57,447 nucleotides of DNA from Lachnospiraceae bacterium (GCA_017428265.1 JAFRRD010000044.1:1-57447), one strand, 5' to 3'. Shown: positions 25,611 through 34,790, numbered from the stretch's first letter. The notes: generated from the sequence alone by a model not told the origin. Numbers and translations are program-made.

Positions 25611-25775
25611 GTCATTCTGAGGAGGATCCTCTTCCTGTCATCCTGAGGAGGATCCTCTTCCTGTCATCCTGAGGAGCAAAGCGACGAAGGATCTTCACAT
25701 CAAAGATCCTTCGCTTCGCTCAGGATGACACTGGAATTAAACTCAGGATGACACTGGAATTAAACTCAGGATGAC
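25611..25775. repeat. Nested fold-back repeat cluster A (GTCATCCTGAG / CTCAGGATGAC)
   Basis: Three left-hand copies of GTCATYCTGAG start at 25611, 25637 and 25663 (26-base period, separated by a GAGGATCCTCTTCCT spacer). Three right-hand copies of CTCAGGATGAC start at 25719, 25742 and 25765 (23-base period). Between them lies an inner stem, GAAGGATCTT and AAGATCCTTC. The whole is a symmetric, nested hairpin. A related cluster lies at 33696-33903. Confidence 0.9.
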
Positions 25776-25812
25776 AGCGTGGACACAGCTAACGCTCTTA
25801 CCGCTGTACTAT

Positions 25813-27570
25813 TTACCGCAGCACCACGCTGGTCTGCGGGTCGATGACGAGGGTCGCGCCGTCGAGTGCGGTCTTCACCGGATTCTCGAAATCGGTCACG
25901 CCGATGACGGCCGCGAGCTTCGTGAACTCTGCCGCGCCGATCTTGGCCAGATCGACGGTCTCGGCCTTGCCGGTCGTGTTGTGAATAACCATGCATTTGC
26001 TGCCGTTGTACTCGGCGATGAAGCCGCCCACATTCGTGCCTTCCAGGTTCAGGGAAGTGTAGGTGCCGCGTGCGATCTCCGGGTTCGCATTCCGGATCAT
26101 GATCAGCTTCTTGTAGTAGCTGTAGAGGCTGTCGCCGTCGCCGATCTGGCTCGCCACGGTGCCGTTCGACTGCTGGTTCTTCCTGTTGTAGGTCGCTTCG
26201 GACGGATCCTTCACGGTATCGCCGTCGCCCCAGAGCATCGCCAGGCGCCGGTCGGCGTCGGTATTGGCCGAGCCGCGGGAGCCCTTCATCCCGATCTCTT
26301 CGCCGTAGTAAATGAAGGGCGAGCCGGGACCGAGGATCAGCAGGTTGGCGCCTACGTACGCATAGCCGGAAGCTACGGTCAGGTAGCCGGCCGAGCGGTC
26401 GGTGTCGTGATTCGCGATGAAGGGGACGAACATCGCGTCGGCGCGCATCGCCTGCACCGTCTTCAGGTAATTTTCCGTGTAATTCGTCAACCCGTTCACG
26501 TTGCCCATGCGTGCCGCGTCCGCGTACAGACCGGAAGTCTGCGCCCCGGTGAAGTTGAAGCAGTTAAAGGCCGGGTAATACAGCTGCGTGATGGAGTCGC
26601 TGTCCCAGACCTCCCCTACGGTGTAGATGTCGGGCTTGACCTTCTTCAGTTCGGTGATGTACCAGGCCCAGAACTCTTCCGAGGCTTTATTGTCGCCGAA
26701 ATAGATGTATTTGGCGGCGTCAAAGCGAAAGCCGTCCACGCCCAGATCCAGATAGTACTTCGCGACCTCAACCATCTCCTCGCGCACGGCTTCGTTGTCG
26801 TAGTTCAGCTCGGGCATTCCGCTGAAGAAATTGCATTCGTAATAATGATCCGAGTCATTGATGCGGTTGAAGGCCCGGCCGGACAGGTATGACTGCGTGC
26901 CCCAGGAATAGAAATCGTAGTACGGGCTCGAGGTGTCGCCGTTCACATGGGCGTTCTTGAACTCGACGAACCACTTGTTGTTGGTCGACGTGTGGTTGAG
27001 CACGAGATCGAGGATCAGCTTGACGTTCCGCTCGTGGCAGAGGTCGATCAGTTCCTTCAGATCGTCCATGGTCCCGAACGACGAATCGACTTCATAGTAA
27101 TTCGTCGCGTCATACTTATGGTAGGTCGGAGATCTGAAAATGGGGGTCAGCCATATGCCTTCCACGCCCAGGCTCTCACCGGAATCCGGATCGCCGTCGT
27201 TCAGGTAATCCATCCGGTTGATGATGCCGCGCAGGTCACCGATGCCGTCGCCGTTGCTGTCCGAGAAGGATCCGACAAAGATCTCATAGAACACGCGGGC
27301 GTTGTCATCGGTGGGGCCGGCCGACGTGAATTCGGGGCCGGTGATCACCGCCTCGCCCGTCTTCGTGTCCAGCGGATACTTTCCGGTCTTATCCATTTCG
27401 CTTGAAGTTGCCACCGGTTCCGTCTCCGCTTCCGCAGGGGTCGATTCCGCTGAGGTCGTCTCCGCACCGCTTGATTCCTTCTGCTTGCCGCAGGCACCGA
27501 GGCACATGATAACTGCTATGAAAAGCGCCGCTGCGCGCGCAAGGGACATGATCTTCTTATTCCTTCTCAT
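25813..27570 (-). CDS. Alpha-amylase family (GH13) lipoprotein
   Basis: A 585-residue secreted lipoprotein (signal ending CLGAC, Cys27) with a short Thr/Ser/Glu linker. All four GH13 regions are present: DLVLNHTSTN, GVDGFRFDAAKYI with the nucleophile Asp, GEVWDS with the acid Glu, and FIANHDTDR with the third Asp. It should cut alpha-1,4 glucans outside the cell to maltodextrins. The C-terminal 80 residues are the usual beta domain (YNGSKCMVIHNTTGKAETVD). The start is the ATG at 27570 behind GAAGGAGGAG; the longer frame upstream overlaps the preceding gene. It converges on the mal operon, and the two probably cooperate. Confidence 0.95.
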   Translation of the reverse strand: MRRNKKIMSLARAAALFIAVIMCLGACGKQKESSGAETTSAESTPAEAETEPVATSSEMDKTGKYPLDTKTGEAVITGPEFTSAGPTDDNARVFYEIFVGSFSDSNGDGIGDLRGIINRMDYLNDGDPDSGESLGVEGIWLTPIFRSPTYHKYDATNYYEVDSSFGTMDDLKELIDLCHERNVKLILDLVLNHTSTNNKWFVEFKNAHVNGDTSSPYYDFYSWGTQSYLSGRAFNRINDSDHYYECNFFSGMPELNYDNEAVREEMVEVAKYYLDLGVDGFRFDAAKYIYFGDNKASEEFWAWYITELKKVKPDIYTVGEVWDSDSITQLYYPAFNCFNFTGAQTSGLYADAARMGNVNGLTNYTENYLKTVQAMRADAMFVPFIANHDTDRSAGYLTVASGYAYVGANLLILGPGSPFIYYGEEIGMKGSRGSANTDADRRLAMLWGDGDTVKDPSEATYNRKNQQSNGTVASQIGDGDSLYSYYKKLIMIRNANPEIARGTYTSLNLEGTNVGGFIAEYNGSKCMVIHNTTGKAETVDLAKIGAAEFTKLAAVIGVTDFENPVKTALDGATLVIDPQTSVVLR

Positions 27571-27616
27571 CGTCTCCTCCTTCGGTTTTGGGGAAATATT
27601 TCCCGAATTCAAACCG

Positions 27617-29971
27617 TTATATCGTTCTCGCCATTTTGACGACGGTATATCTTTCCCGTTTTTCCTCTTCTCCGGTGAGGGCAAAGCCCTGCTTTTCCCA
27701 GAATTCGATGGCCGGTTCGTTCTCCCGGATGACGGCGAGCGAGAGTTTGGTCGTGCCCTGCGCTTCGAGCGCCGCACGGATGTCCGCGAAGAGCTGCGAA
27801 CCGATGCCCTGACCCTGCAGTTCGGCGGATACCATGAACCAGCCGATGAACGCGCTGCCGGCCTGCGGGTAATCCGTGATCAGGTCGAGGATGGCAATGA
27901 GCTTATTTCCCTCATCATAGAAGCCCAGGAAATGCTTCTGTGCGGCGTCGGTGCCTTCGGGCATCTCGCTGATGACCTCGGTGAGGCCGCGCTTCGTCGG
28001 CTCGGTCTTCGCATAGCGGTAGTAGCGGCGGTTCGCCCGGCAGAGATTGTAGACCGCCGTGATGTCGCCTTCCGTGATGCGCCGGACGTCGTAGTCGGTC
28101 GAGAGGGCTTCCGTATCCACGCTGCTGCCTTCGCCTTCCGCTCCGTTCTCGTAGTCGATCGCAGCCCGGAACTGGGTCTCATACAGCTCGCGGTAGACAC
28201 CGTCCTTCGCCAGCAGTTCCTCGTGCGTGCCCTGCTCGGCGATCACGCCGCCGGCCACGACCAGGATCTGGTCGGCCTTCAGGATGGTGCTCAGGCGGTG
28301 TGCGATGACGATGCTCGTCCGGCCCTGCATCATGATGTCCAGGGCGTCCTGGATGGCGCTTTCGGAGATCGAGTCGAGCGCGCTCGTCGCCTCGTCGAGG
28401 ATCAGGATCTTCGGATCCTTCAGGATCACGCGGGCGATGGAAATGCGCTGCTTTTCGCCGCCGGACAGCTTCAGGCCGCGGTTGCCGACCTCGGTGTCGT
28501 AGCCCTTCGGCTGGCGCATGATGAAGTCGTGGATGGATGCCTTTTTGCAGGCCTCTTCGAGTTCCTCCTGCGTCGCGTCTTCCTTCGCGTAGAGCAGGTT
28601 CTCACGGATCGTCCCGTTGAAAAGGTAGGTGTCCTGCGTGACGATGCCGATGGCGGAGCGCAGCCACTCCAGATCCATGTCGCGCACGTCCACGCCGGCG
28701 ATCGTCACCTTGCCGCCGTTCACGTCATACAGGCGCGGGATCATGTTGACGACGGTGGATTTGCCCGAACCGGACGGCCCCACGATCGCGTACATCTTGC
28801 CGCCGGGCACCGTGAAATCGACGTCCGTTAAGAGCGGCTTGTCTTCCGTATACTGGAACTTCACATGGTCGTAGACGATGTCCTGCTGCTCCAGGGACGG
28901 CTTCAGGCCGTTCTCCGGGCTCTTGATCGTGATCGGACGGTCCAGGTAGTCGAAGATGCGGGTGAACAGCGCCAGGGACCTCGTGAAGTCCACGCCCAGG
29001 TTCAGCAGCGATTCCACCGGCCGGTAGAGGCGGTTGATGAGGGCGACCGTGGCCGTGATGGCACCGACGGTCAGCGCCGAGTTCCCCTGTTTGATGAGAA
29101 AATACCCGCCGGCCAGGTAGATCAGCAGCGGCCCGATCTGCATCATCATCCCCATCGCCACGCGAAACCATTTGCCGCTGCGGTTTTCCTTCAGGGACAG
29201 CTGCGTGACCTCTTCGTTCACCTTGACGAAGTTTTCATATTCCTTTTCCTCCCGGGTGAAGAGCTTCACGAGCATGGAGCCGGAGACGCTCAGGGTCTCG
29301 TTGATCACCTGGTTCATCTCGTCGCGCTTCGCCTGGCTTTCGGTCGCGAGCTTGTAGCGCGTATTGCCGACGGCGCGGCTCGGGAAGATCATGAGCGGGA
29401 TCACGACCATGCCGATCACGGCGAGCCTCCAGTCCATGGAGAGCAGCGCGACCACCGTGGTCACGACCGTCGCGATGTTCGAGACGATGCTCGTGAGCGT
29501 GCCGCTGATGACCGAGCCGACACCGGAAATGTCGGTGTTCATGCGGGTGATGATGTCGCCCTGCTTTTCGGTCGTGAAGAACGCGTGCGGCATGTACTCC
29601 AGATGCCGGTACATCTCATTTTTCATGTCGAAAATGATGCGCTGACTGATCCAGGAGTTGATGTAGCTTTCCACCACGCCGATGATCTGGCTGACGGCAA
29701 CGGCGCCGAACGCGGCCAGGCACAGCTGGATTAGCTGCTCCATGTTGCGGTCGACGAGCGCCTTGTCAACGATCTTCCCGGTGATGATGGACGGGAACAG
29801 GCCGACGGTGGCGCTGAGTAAGATCGCCACGAAAACAAAGATGAACTGCACCCAGTAGGGCTTCAGGTAAGCCACGATCCTTTTGATCAGCGCACCTGTC
29901 ACTTTCGGTTTGTTGGCCTTCTCTTCTTCGGTCAGATAACCGCGCGGGCCGAGGGAATTTCCGGGAGGCAT
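27617..29971 (-). CDS. ABC exporter (permease-ATPase) fused to a GNAT acetyltransferase
   Basis: Residues 1 to about 330 form a six-helix type I exporter domain (FVFVAILLSATVGLFPSIIT, GDIITRMNTDISGVGSVISG). Residues 350-610 are the ATPase: GPSGSGKST, LSGGEKQR and ILILDEATSALD. This half resembles multidrug or lipid exporters that work as dimers. Unusually, residues 628-784 are a complete GNAT domain: YDVRRITEGDITAVYNLCRA, LQGQGIGSQLFADI (the acetyl-CoA loop) and AIEFWEKQGFALTG. There is no stop or frameshift between them. The ATG at 29971 follows AAAGGAG. It lies between the Na/Pi transporter and amylase genes, 16 and 46 bases away. Confidence 0.93.
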   Translation of the reverse strand: MPPGNSLGPRGYLTEEEKANKPKVTGALIKRIVAYLKPYWVQFIFVFVAILLSATVGLFPSIITGKIVDKALVDRNMEQLIQLCLAAFGAVAVSQIIGVVESYINSWISQRIIFDMKNEMYRHLEYMPHAFFTTEKQGDIITRMNTDISGVGSVISGTLTSIVSNIATVVTTVVALLSMDWRLAVIGMVVIPLMIFPSRAVGNTRYKLATESQAKRDEMNQVINETLSVSGSMLVKLFTREEKEYENFVKVNEEVTQLSLKENRSGKWFRVAMGMMMQIGPLLIYLAGGYFLIKQGNSALTVGAITATVALINRLYRPVESLLNLGVDFTRSLALFTRIFDYLDRPITIKSPENGLKPSLEQQDIVYDHVKFQYTEDKPLLTDVDFTVPGGKMYAIVGPSGSGKSTVVNMIPRLYDVNGGKVTIAGVDVRDMDLEWLRSAIGIVTQDTYLFNGTIRENLLYAKEDATQEELEEACKKASIHDFIMRQPKGYDTEVGNRGLKLSGGEKQRISIARVILKDPKILILDEATSALDSISESAIQDALDIMMQGRTSIVIAHRLSTILKADQILVVAGGVIAEQGTHEELLAKDGVYRELYETQFRAAIDYENGAEGEGSSVDTEALSTDYDVRRITEGDITAVYNLCRANRRYYRYAKTEPTKRGLTEVISEMPEGTDAAQKHFLGFYDEGNKLIAILDLITDYPQAGSAFIGWFMVSAELQGQGIGSQLFADIRAALEAQGTTKLSLAVIRENEPAIEFWEKQGFALTGEEEKRERYTVVKMARTI

Positions 29972-29987
29972 AGTCACTCCTTTCTGT

Positions 29988-31817
29988 TTACACTTCCTGT
30001 TCTGTCTCGTCTGCCGAGGCTTCCGCCTCATAGCTCAGTTTGGCAAAGAACTCATCGTGGGCAGCATGGTATTCGTGATTGAAGCGCTCGCTGCTGCCGG
30101 AATGAAGGGAACTCATATAGTCGTGGGTCTGGCTCTCCAGCTCCGGATTGATACGGGTGATGACCTCGACGCCGATGTTCGAACAAAGGTCGGAAATACG
30201 CTCTATGTCGGACAGAAGGTTCAGGAAGCAGGTGCCGGCGTCGATGTTGCATTCCCCGGCGCGCAGGCGGGCGATGTGACCCTCCTTGAGGACGCTCGTC
30301 ATGTCGTCGACGACCTCTTCGAGCGGCTCGATCTGCGCCGCGGCCTCGCCGTCGCGCTTCTCGAAAGCCTGGCGCGCGAGGTCCAGGATCCGGTCGATCA
30401 GTTCCTTCAGCACCTTCAGGTCATGCATCGCCTTGTCGGAGAACTGCAGCTTCAGCTCGTGCAGCTCGTCAGCTATCTCGGAAATGTTCGTCGCGTGGTC
30501 GCCGAGACGCTCGATCTCCGTCACGACCTTGTAGTACTGGTCGATGATCTTGACGTGATAATCTTCCTTGAGATGCGGGTTCAGCGAAAGCATGTAGTTG
30601 CTGACGGCGTCCGTCATCCGGTCGATGTAATCTTCTTCCTCATCGATCGCGCGGCGGCGTTTGTCCTGCCAGTCCGTGATCTGAGAGAAGGCCGCTTCGA
30701 TGTTCGCGCGGGCCGCGATGATCATGGTCAGCAGCATGTCGTAGCAGCTCCGGAGAGCCAGAGCCGGCGTCTGGAAGAAGGCCGGACTGAGGGCGTCGAA
30801 CTTGTCCTGATATTTATTTACCGGCGCCGGCTCGTCCTTCACGATCTTTTTGCTCAGTTTCTCGTAAATGCCCGCGAACGGGAAGAGAAGGAGCGCGCAG
30901 GAAAGGTTGAAGACCGTGTTCGTGTTCGCGATGAGGCCGGGGCTCGCGGTGGTCTCCCACAGTTTGTCAATGACGCCGAACTGATGCAGGAGCGTGACCA
31001 CCAGAAGGACCAGGACCGTCTCCGACAGGTTGAAGAGGATGTTGACGATACCGACGCGCTTCGCATCCGATTTCGCGCCGATGGAACAGACGATGGCAGT
31101 CGTCACGCAGTCGCCGAGGTAAATGCCCACGATGACCGCGTAGATGGCCTTGAAGGTCAGCTGGCCCGACATGGAGAAGGCCTGCAGGATACCGACGGTC
31201 GCCGAGGAGCTCTGCAGCACGAAGGCCACGCCGGCGCCCGTGATGTAGCCGAGCACGGGATTCGAGCCGAGGTTCGCGAAGAGGGAGTCAAAGACGCCTT
31301 TTTCCGACAGGGCATCGACCGCGCCGGTCATGTTCATCAGGCCCGTAAAGAGGATGCCGAAGCCCATGGCGATGCTGCCGACGGTCCGCGAATTCTTGAA
31401 CTTCAGGAACATGATCATCACAATGCCGATGATCAGGGCGATCGGGGCCAGCGTCGAAGGCTTGAAGAGGCGCATCCACATCGTGGCGGAATCGGAAATG
31501 CCCAGCAGCCGGATGATCTGGCCGGTCACCGTGGTACCGACGTTCGCGCCGATGATGATGCCGAGCGACTGGTGGAGCGTCAGGATCCCGGCCGCGACAA
31601 GGCCGGAGGTGATGACGATGGTCGCCGTCGAAGACTGGATGAGCGCGGTCACGAGGATGCCCAGGCCGAGCGCCTTCAGCGGGTTGTCCGTGAGCTTCTC
31701 CATGACCTTTTTCAGCGTGCCGGACGAACCTTCCTTCAGGGAGTCGCCCATGAGGCGCATGCCGTAAAGGAAAAGGGCGAGGCCGCCGAAAAGAGTAATG
31801 ATGCTGAAGATATCCAT
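29988..31817 (-). CDS. Na/Pi cotransporter family protein with C-terminal PhoU domain
   Basis: A 609-residue membrane protein. The N-terminal 310 residues hold the duplicated Na/Pi-II repeat with its signature LIQSSTATIVI and VLQSSSATVGIL and GANVGTTVTG. Residues 360-600 form a helical PhoU-like domain (SCYDMLLTMIIAARANIEAA, RLGDHATNISEIADELHELK, DIERISDLCSNIGVEVITRI). Such proteins move phosphate with sodium, probably as exporters or low-affinity carriers, controlled by the PhoU part. The ATG at 31817 follows AAGGAGACGG. It starts 13 bases after the sulfatase-like gene, so they share a transcript. Confidence 0.94.
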   Translation of the reverse strand: MDIFSIITLFGGLALFLYGMRLMGDSLKEGSSGTLKKVMEKLTDNPLKALGLGILVTALIQSSTATIVITSGLVAAGILTLHQSLGIIIGANVGTTVTGQIIRLLGISDSATMWMRLFKPSTLAPIALIIGIVMIMFLKFKNSRTVGSIAMGFGILFTGLMNMTGAVDALSEKGVFDSLFANLGSNPVLGYITGAGVAFVLQSSSATVGILQAFSMSGQLTFKAIYAVIVGIYLGDCVTTAIVCSIGAKSDAKRVGIVNILFNLSETVLVLLVVTLLHQFGVIDKLWETTASPGLIANTNTVFNLSCALLLFPFAGIYEKLSKKIVKDEPAPVNKYQDKFDALSPAFFQTPALALRSCYDMLLTMIIAARANIEAAFSQITDWQDKRRRAIDEEEDYIDRMTDAVSNYMLSLNPHLKEDYHVKIIDQYYKVVTEIERLGDHATNISEIADELHELKLQFSDKAMHDLKVLKELIDRILDLARQAFEKRDGEAAAQIEPLEEVVDDMTSVLKEGHIARLRAGECNIDAGTCFLNLLSDIERISDLCSNIGVEVITRINPELESQTHDYMSSLHSGSSERFNHEYHAAHDEFFAKLSYEAEASADETEQEV

Positions 31818-31830
31818 AAGCGCCGTCTCC

Positions 31831-33576
31831 TTATTTGTACAGATCGCCGATGTTGGTGCTGGATTCGAGGGTCCAGTTCTTGAAATTCGTGCCGCGGCCC
31901 TCCACGCGGAAGCGCAGGATGAGATTTCCCTCATTGGTCAGCTGCTGGAACTGGTGCCAGCGGACCTGATCCACGCCCTCCGGTACCTCGCTGTAGGCAG
32001 GGCCGTAGTCGTGCGACGTGACGATGCCGGCGGACTTGACGATCGTGGCCGCGAGGTTCGCCTGCGAGACCTGCGCCGAGCTGGTGGTGAACGGCTCGTC
32101 ACTGCGGCCGGCTTCCTTCACGAAGAGGGACGTCACGCGGGACTGGGTCGGGACCTTGACGTCCGAGAGCGCGCTCGGGTGGTCGCCGGTGATGATGATC
32201 GTCGCCTGCTCATAGAGGCCTTTTGCCTTCAGCTGATCGAAAAGCTCGTAGAGGATGCGGAAATCTCCCTTGATCTGGCCGTACGACGTGCCGTCTTTCT
32301 CATCCACCTCGTTCACGTTCTCATCGATCACGTAGGGGTCGTGCGCGCCGTGGAAATGCAGGTAGTTATAGGCATTTTCATAGCCGCCGTCCGTAAGGCC
32401 CTTATCCGTCAGTTCCTGATAGAAGCCGAAGTCGTCCAGGCCGGCCAGCGGCGAGGAGGTATCGTATTCCACGCAGTAATCAAAGCTCTGCGTGGAGATC
32501 GCAACGAGCGGCTTGAACAGCGTCGGCAGCGCCTTATAAAGGGAAAGGCGCAGCAGGTTCACCGACAGGACCAGGGGCATCGTCACATGGTAGCCGGTGT
32601 AGCTGGCCATGTTGTCCGCGATGCCGTAAAGCGACCGGCCGCTGCGGTAGGCATAGTAGGCCGGCGCGTAGAGTTTCACCTTGTAACCGTTGTCCTTGAG
32701 GTCCTTCAGGAAAGGCGAAGTGCCGTAGACCGTCTGGAAGAAGGCTTCGTTCGAGACCGAAAGGTCGCCGTCCTGCCCGGCTATGATGGTCGCGGCCGCG
32801 GGGAAGGTGCGGCTGTAGAGGGACAGGTTGTCGCCGTAGTAGGTGAAGCCGGTGAGCGGTTCAAAGAAATCCGGTTCCGTCCGGAAAATGTAATTGATGT
32901 AGCTGACGTCCAGCCGGTCCAGGATCAGGACATAGACGTTATTCTTCGAGGCGGTCTCCGTCCTGCCGTCAGTGGACAGGTAGCTCGCCGCGATCAGCAT
33001 TTCGTTCTCGTCGGCGCTGTCCCCGCTGCCCGCTTCGGCAACCATTTCGAAACGGTCCTTCACAAGGCGCGGCAGGTTGGAAATGAAACCGGCGGCCTGC
33101 ATGCCGATGACCGCGATCATCGCGATCACAGCAACGGTGCGGACGGTCTCCTCCTTCAGGCGGAGCGCCAGGACCACGATCGCGGCAAGCGCGACGATCC
33201 AGATGATGAGGTTGATGACAGCCGGGGTCCCGGTCTCAAAGGCTTCGCGGTCGTCGCCGGCCAGCCCCGCCGTCCCGTTCAAGAAGGTGCTCTGGACGTA
33301 GCCCATCACGGTCAGCCACACGAAAACCGCGCCGACGATGCGGCCGATCTTCTTCCCGGGCAGCCAGATGAGCGAGGCTGCGATGACCGCAAAGCAGAAG
33401 ACCGCGATCAGGATCCAGGGCAGGAAGTCCTTAAAGTTGAAGAGAAGTTCGACGCGGTTCGCCGCGAAGACTTCCGTCACGCTGAAAAAGCAGAAGGTCA
33501 GGCCGAAAGCCGCCCCGATCAGAAACGGCAGCCCCAGGCCCGATCTCTCTATGGATTTATGGGTCTTTTTTCCCAT
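31831..33576 (-). CDS. Membrane sulfatase-like (alkaline phosphatase superfamily) protein
   Basis: A 581-residue protein with about five N-terminal helices (LGLPFLIGAAFGLTFCFFSV, FLPWILIAVFCFAVIAASLI and others). An extracellular domain from about residue 200 follows with NNVYVLILDRLDVSYINYIF, TFPAAATIIAG, LHFHGAHDPY and TIIITGDHPS, the conserved metal-binding blocks of the sulfatase/alkaline phosphatase superfamily. Similar architecture is found in lipoteichoic acid synthase and other envelope phosphotransferases. Here the nucleophile is uncertain and the substrate unknown. The ATG at 33576 follows GGAGGTAAAG. It has a promoter 62 bases upstream and leads a likely operon with the Na/Pi, ABC-GNAT and amylase genes. 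Confidence 0.87.
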   Translation of the reverse strand: MGKKTHKSIERSGLGLPFLIGAAFGLTFCFFSVTEVFAANRVELLFNFKDFLPWILIAVFCFAVIAASLIWLPGKKIGRIVGAVFVWLTVMGYVQSTFLNGTAGLAGDDREAFETGTPAVINLIIWIVALAAIVVLALRLKEETVRTVAVIAMIAVIGMQAAGFISNLPRLVKDRFEMVAEAGSGDSADENEMLIAASYLSTDGRTETASKNNVYVLILDRLDVSYINYIFRTEPDFFEPLTGFTYYGDNLSLYSRTFPAAATIIAGQDGDLSVSNEAFFQTVYGTSPFLKDLKDNGYKVKLYAPAYYAYRSGRSLYGIADNMASYTGYHVTMPLVLSVNLLRLSLYKALPTLFKPLVAISTQSFDYCVEYDTSSPLAGLDDFGFYQELTDKGLTDGGYENAYNYLHFHGAHDPYVIDENVNEVDEKDGTSYGQIKGDFRILYELFDQLKAKGLYEQATIIITGDHPSALSDVKVPTQSRVTSLFVKEAGRSDEPFTTSSAQVSQANLAATIVKSAGIVTSHDYGPAYSEVPEGVDQVRWHQFQQLTNEGNLILRFRVEGRGTNFKNWTLESSTNIGDLYK

Positions 33577-33637
33577 CTTTACCTCCGACATTTGATGACA
33601 TAACAATCAGCGGGAAAGTACGTTTTCCGCCATTGTC

Positions 33638-33666
33638 ATCATACTCGCATCACGCTGCAAAATCAA
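33638..33666 (-). promoter_or_regulatory. Sigma-A promoter of the sulfatase-like operon
   Basis: On the minus strand TTGATT (33661-33666) and TATGAT (33638-33643) have a 17-base spacer. It lies in the 351-base gap 33577-33927, whose remainder is mostly the repeat cluster at 33696-33903. Confidence 0.8.
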
Positions 33667-33695
33667 GGTTTTTCCTCGCGGCACGGTTGAGCAGG

Positions 33696-33903
33696 AAGAT
33701 CCTTCGCTGCGCTCAGGATGACAGTAATGAGCAAGTGAAGACATAAAAAACTGTCATCCTGAGTGACCGAAGCATAAAAAAGGTCATCCTGAGTGACCGA
33801 AGCATAAAAAAGGTCATCCTGAGCGAGCGAAGCGAGTCGAAGGATCTTCACTTCAAAAGATCCTTCGGCATCGCATCCTTCGGATGCTCCGCTCAGGATG
33901 ACA
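33696..33903. repeat. Nested fold-back repeat cluster B
   Basis: Three copies of GTCATCCTGAG start at 33753, 33783 and 33813 (30-base period, with a TGACCGAAGCATAAAAAA spacer). They are flanked by CTCAGGATGAC at 33712-33722 and 33892-33902, and the inner stem GAAGGATCTTC / AAAGATCCTTC is again present. It is the same element as the cluster at 25611-25775, differently expanded. It fills the gap between the convergence-free ends of cysE and the sulfatase promoter. Confidence 0.9.
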
Positions 33904-33927
33904 GAAATATGGCTCTGTTCCGGCTTG

Positions 33928-34710
33928 TTATACTTCGGGCCCGGGGCCACTGCGATAGGCCCGGATGGAAACGGTCTCATAGGGTTCGACGCTTGACGTG
34001 ACCCAGGTGTTGCCGCCGATCACGGCGTCGTGGCCGATTTTCGTGAGGCCGCCGAGCACGGTCGCGCCGGAGTAGATGACCACCCGGTCGCCCACGTCGG
34101 GGTGGCGCTTGATGCCCTTGACGGGCGTGCCGTCCGGGTTCAGTTCGAAGCTCTTCGCCCCGAGGGTCACGTGCTGGTAAAGCTTCACGTGCTCGCCGAT
34201 GGTCGTGGTCTCGCCGATGACGACGCCGGTGCCGTGGTCGATGAAGAAGTACGGGCCGATGGCGGCGCCGGGGTGGATGTCGATGCCGGTCGAGCTGTGC
34301 TCAAGTTCGGTCATCATGCGCGGCACTACGGGAACCTTCAGCAGGTAGAGTTCATGCGCAAGGCGGTAGGTCGAGATCGCCGGGAAGGCCGGATAGGACA
34401 GGATCACCTCGTCGGTGCTGACGGCAGCGGGGTCGCCCTCATAGGCTGCCCGGATATCCGTCTCGATCAGCGCGGCCACGCCGGGCAACTTTTCCTCGAG
34501 AATCGTGAACGCTTCTTCTGCGTGTTTATCGTTCAGGAAATATTTCATCGCTTTCAGGAGTGAGTCCTTGAAAAGGGAAAACTCCAGCCTCTTCTTTTCT
34601 TCCTCCTCGAAATGCTCCTCCGCACCGAAATGCCGCGGGTACAGCGCCGCAAAGAAATGCGCGAGCGCCTCCCTGACCGTATCCTTTAATCCGAGATAGC
34701 TTTTTTCCAT
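33928..34710 (-). CDS. cysE: Serine O-acetyltransferase
   Basis: The 260-residue enzyme transfers acetyl from acetyl-CoA to serine, the first step of cysteine synthesis in the cytosol. The N-terminal helical half contains DIRAAYEGDPAA and AISTYRLAHEL. The C-terminal left-handed helix carries the hexapeptide repeats and catalytic block STGIDIHPGAAIGPYFFIDH, then GVVIGETTTIGEHVKLYQHV and KRHPDVGDRVVIYSGATVLG. Length fits the EpsC-type subgroup with a longer N-terminus. CGGAGC precedes the ATG. It has its own promoter overlapping an upstream terminator hairpin. Confidence 0.95.
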   Translation of the reverse strand: MEKSYLGLKDTVREALAHFFAALYPRHFGAEEHFEEEEKKRLEFSLFKDSLLKAMKYFLNDKHAEEAFTILEEKLPGVAALIETDIRAAYEGDPAAVSTDEVILSYPAFPAISTYRLAHELYLLKVPVVPRMMTELEHSSTGIDIHPGAAIGPYFFIDHGTGVVIGETTTIGEHVKLYQHVTLGAKSFELNPDGTPVKGIKRHPDVGDRVVIYSGATVLGGLTKIGHDAVIGGNTWVTSSVEPYETVSIRAYRSGPGPEV

Positions 34711-34724
34711 CGGTAATGCTCCGT

Positions 34725-34760
34725 AAAAAAGACTGTCCTTCGATCACGAAAGACAGTCTT
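34725..34760 (-). terminator. Terminator hairpin in the cysE leader
   Basis: AAGACTGTC and GACAGTCTT enclose an inner TTCG/CGAA stem, and TTTTTT follows on the minus strand. It would end transcription from the alpha-galactosidase gene. Because the cysE promoter lies just before it, the cysE transcript would also begin within this hairpin and meet the T-run. Confidence 0.8.
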
Positions 34761-34761
34761 T

Positions 34762-34790
34762 ATCATAATATAGCTGCGTCAGCTTTTCAA
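34762..34790 (-). promoter_or_regulatory. cysE: Sigma-A promoter of cysE
   Basis: On the minus strand TTGAAA (34785-34790) and TATGAT (34762-34767) have a 17-base spacer, about 50 bases before the cysE start. Confidence 0.75.

Noticed and set aside
30057-31883. A 608-codon open frame on the plus strand opposite the Na/Pi cotransporter
   Set aside because: It mirrors the transporter gene, is highly charged without domain pattern and has no ribosome site.
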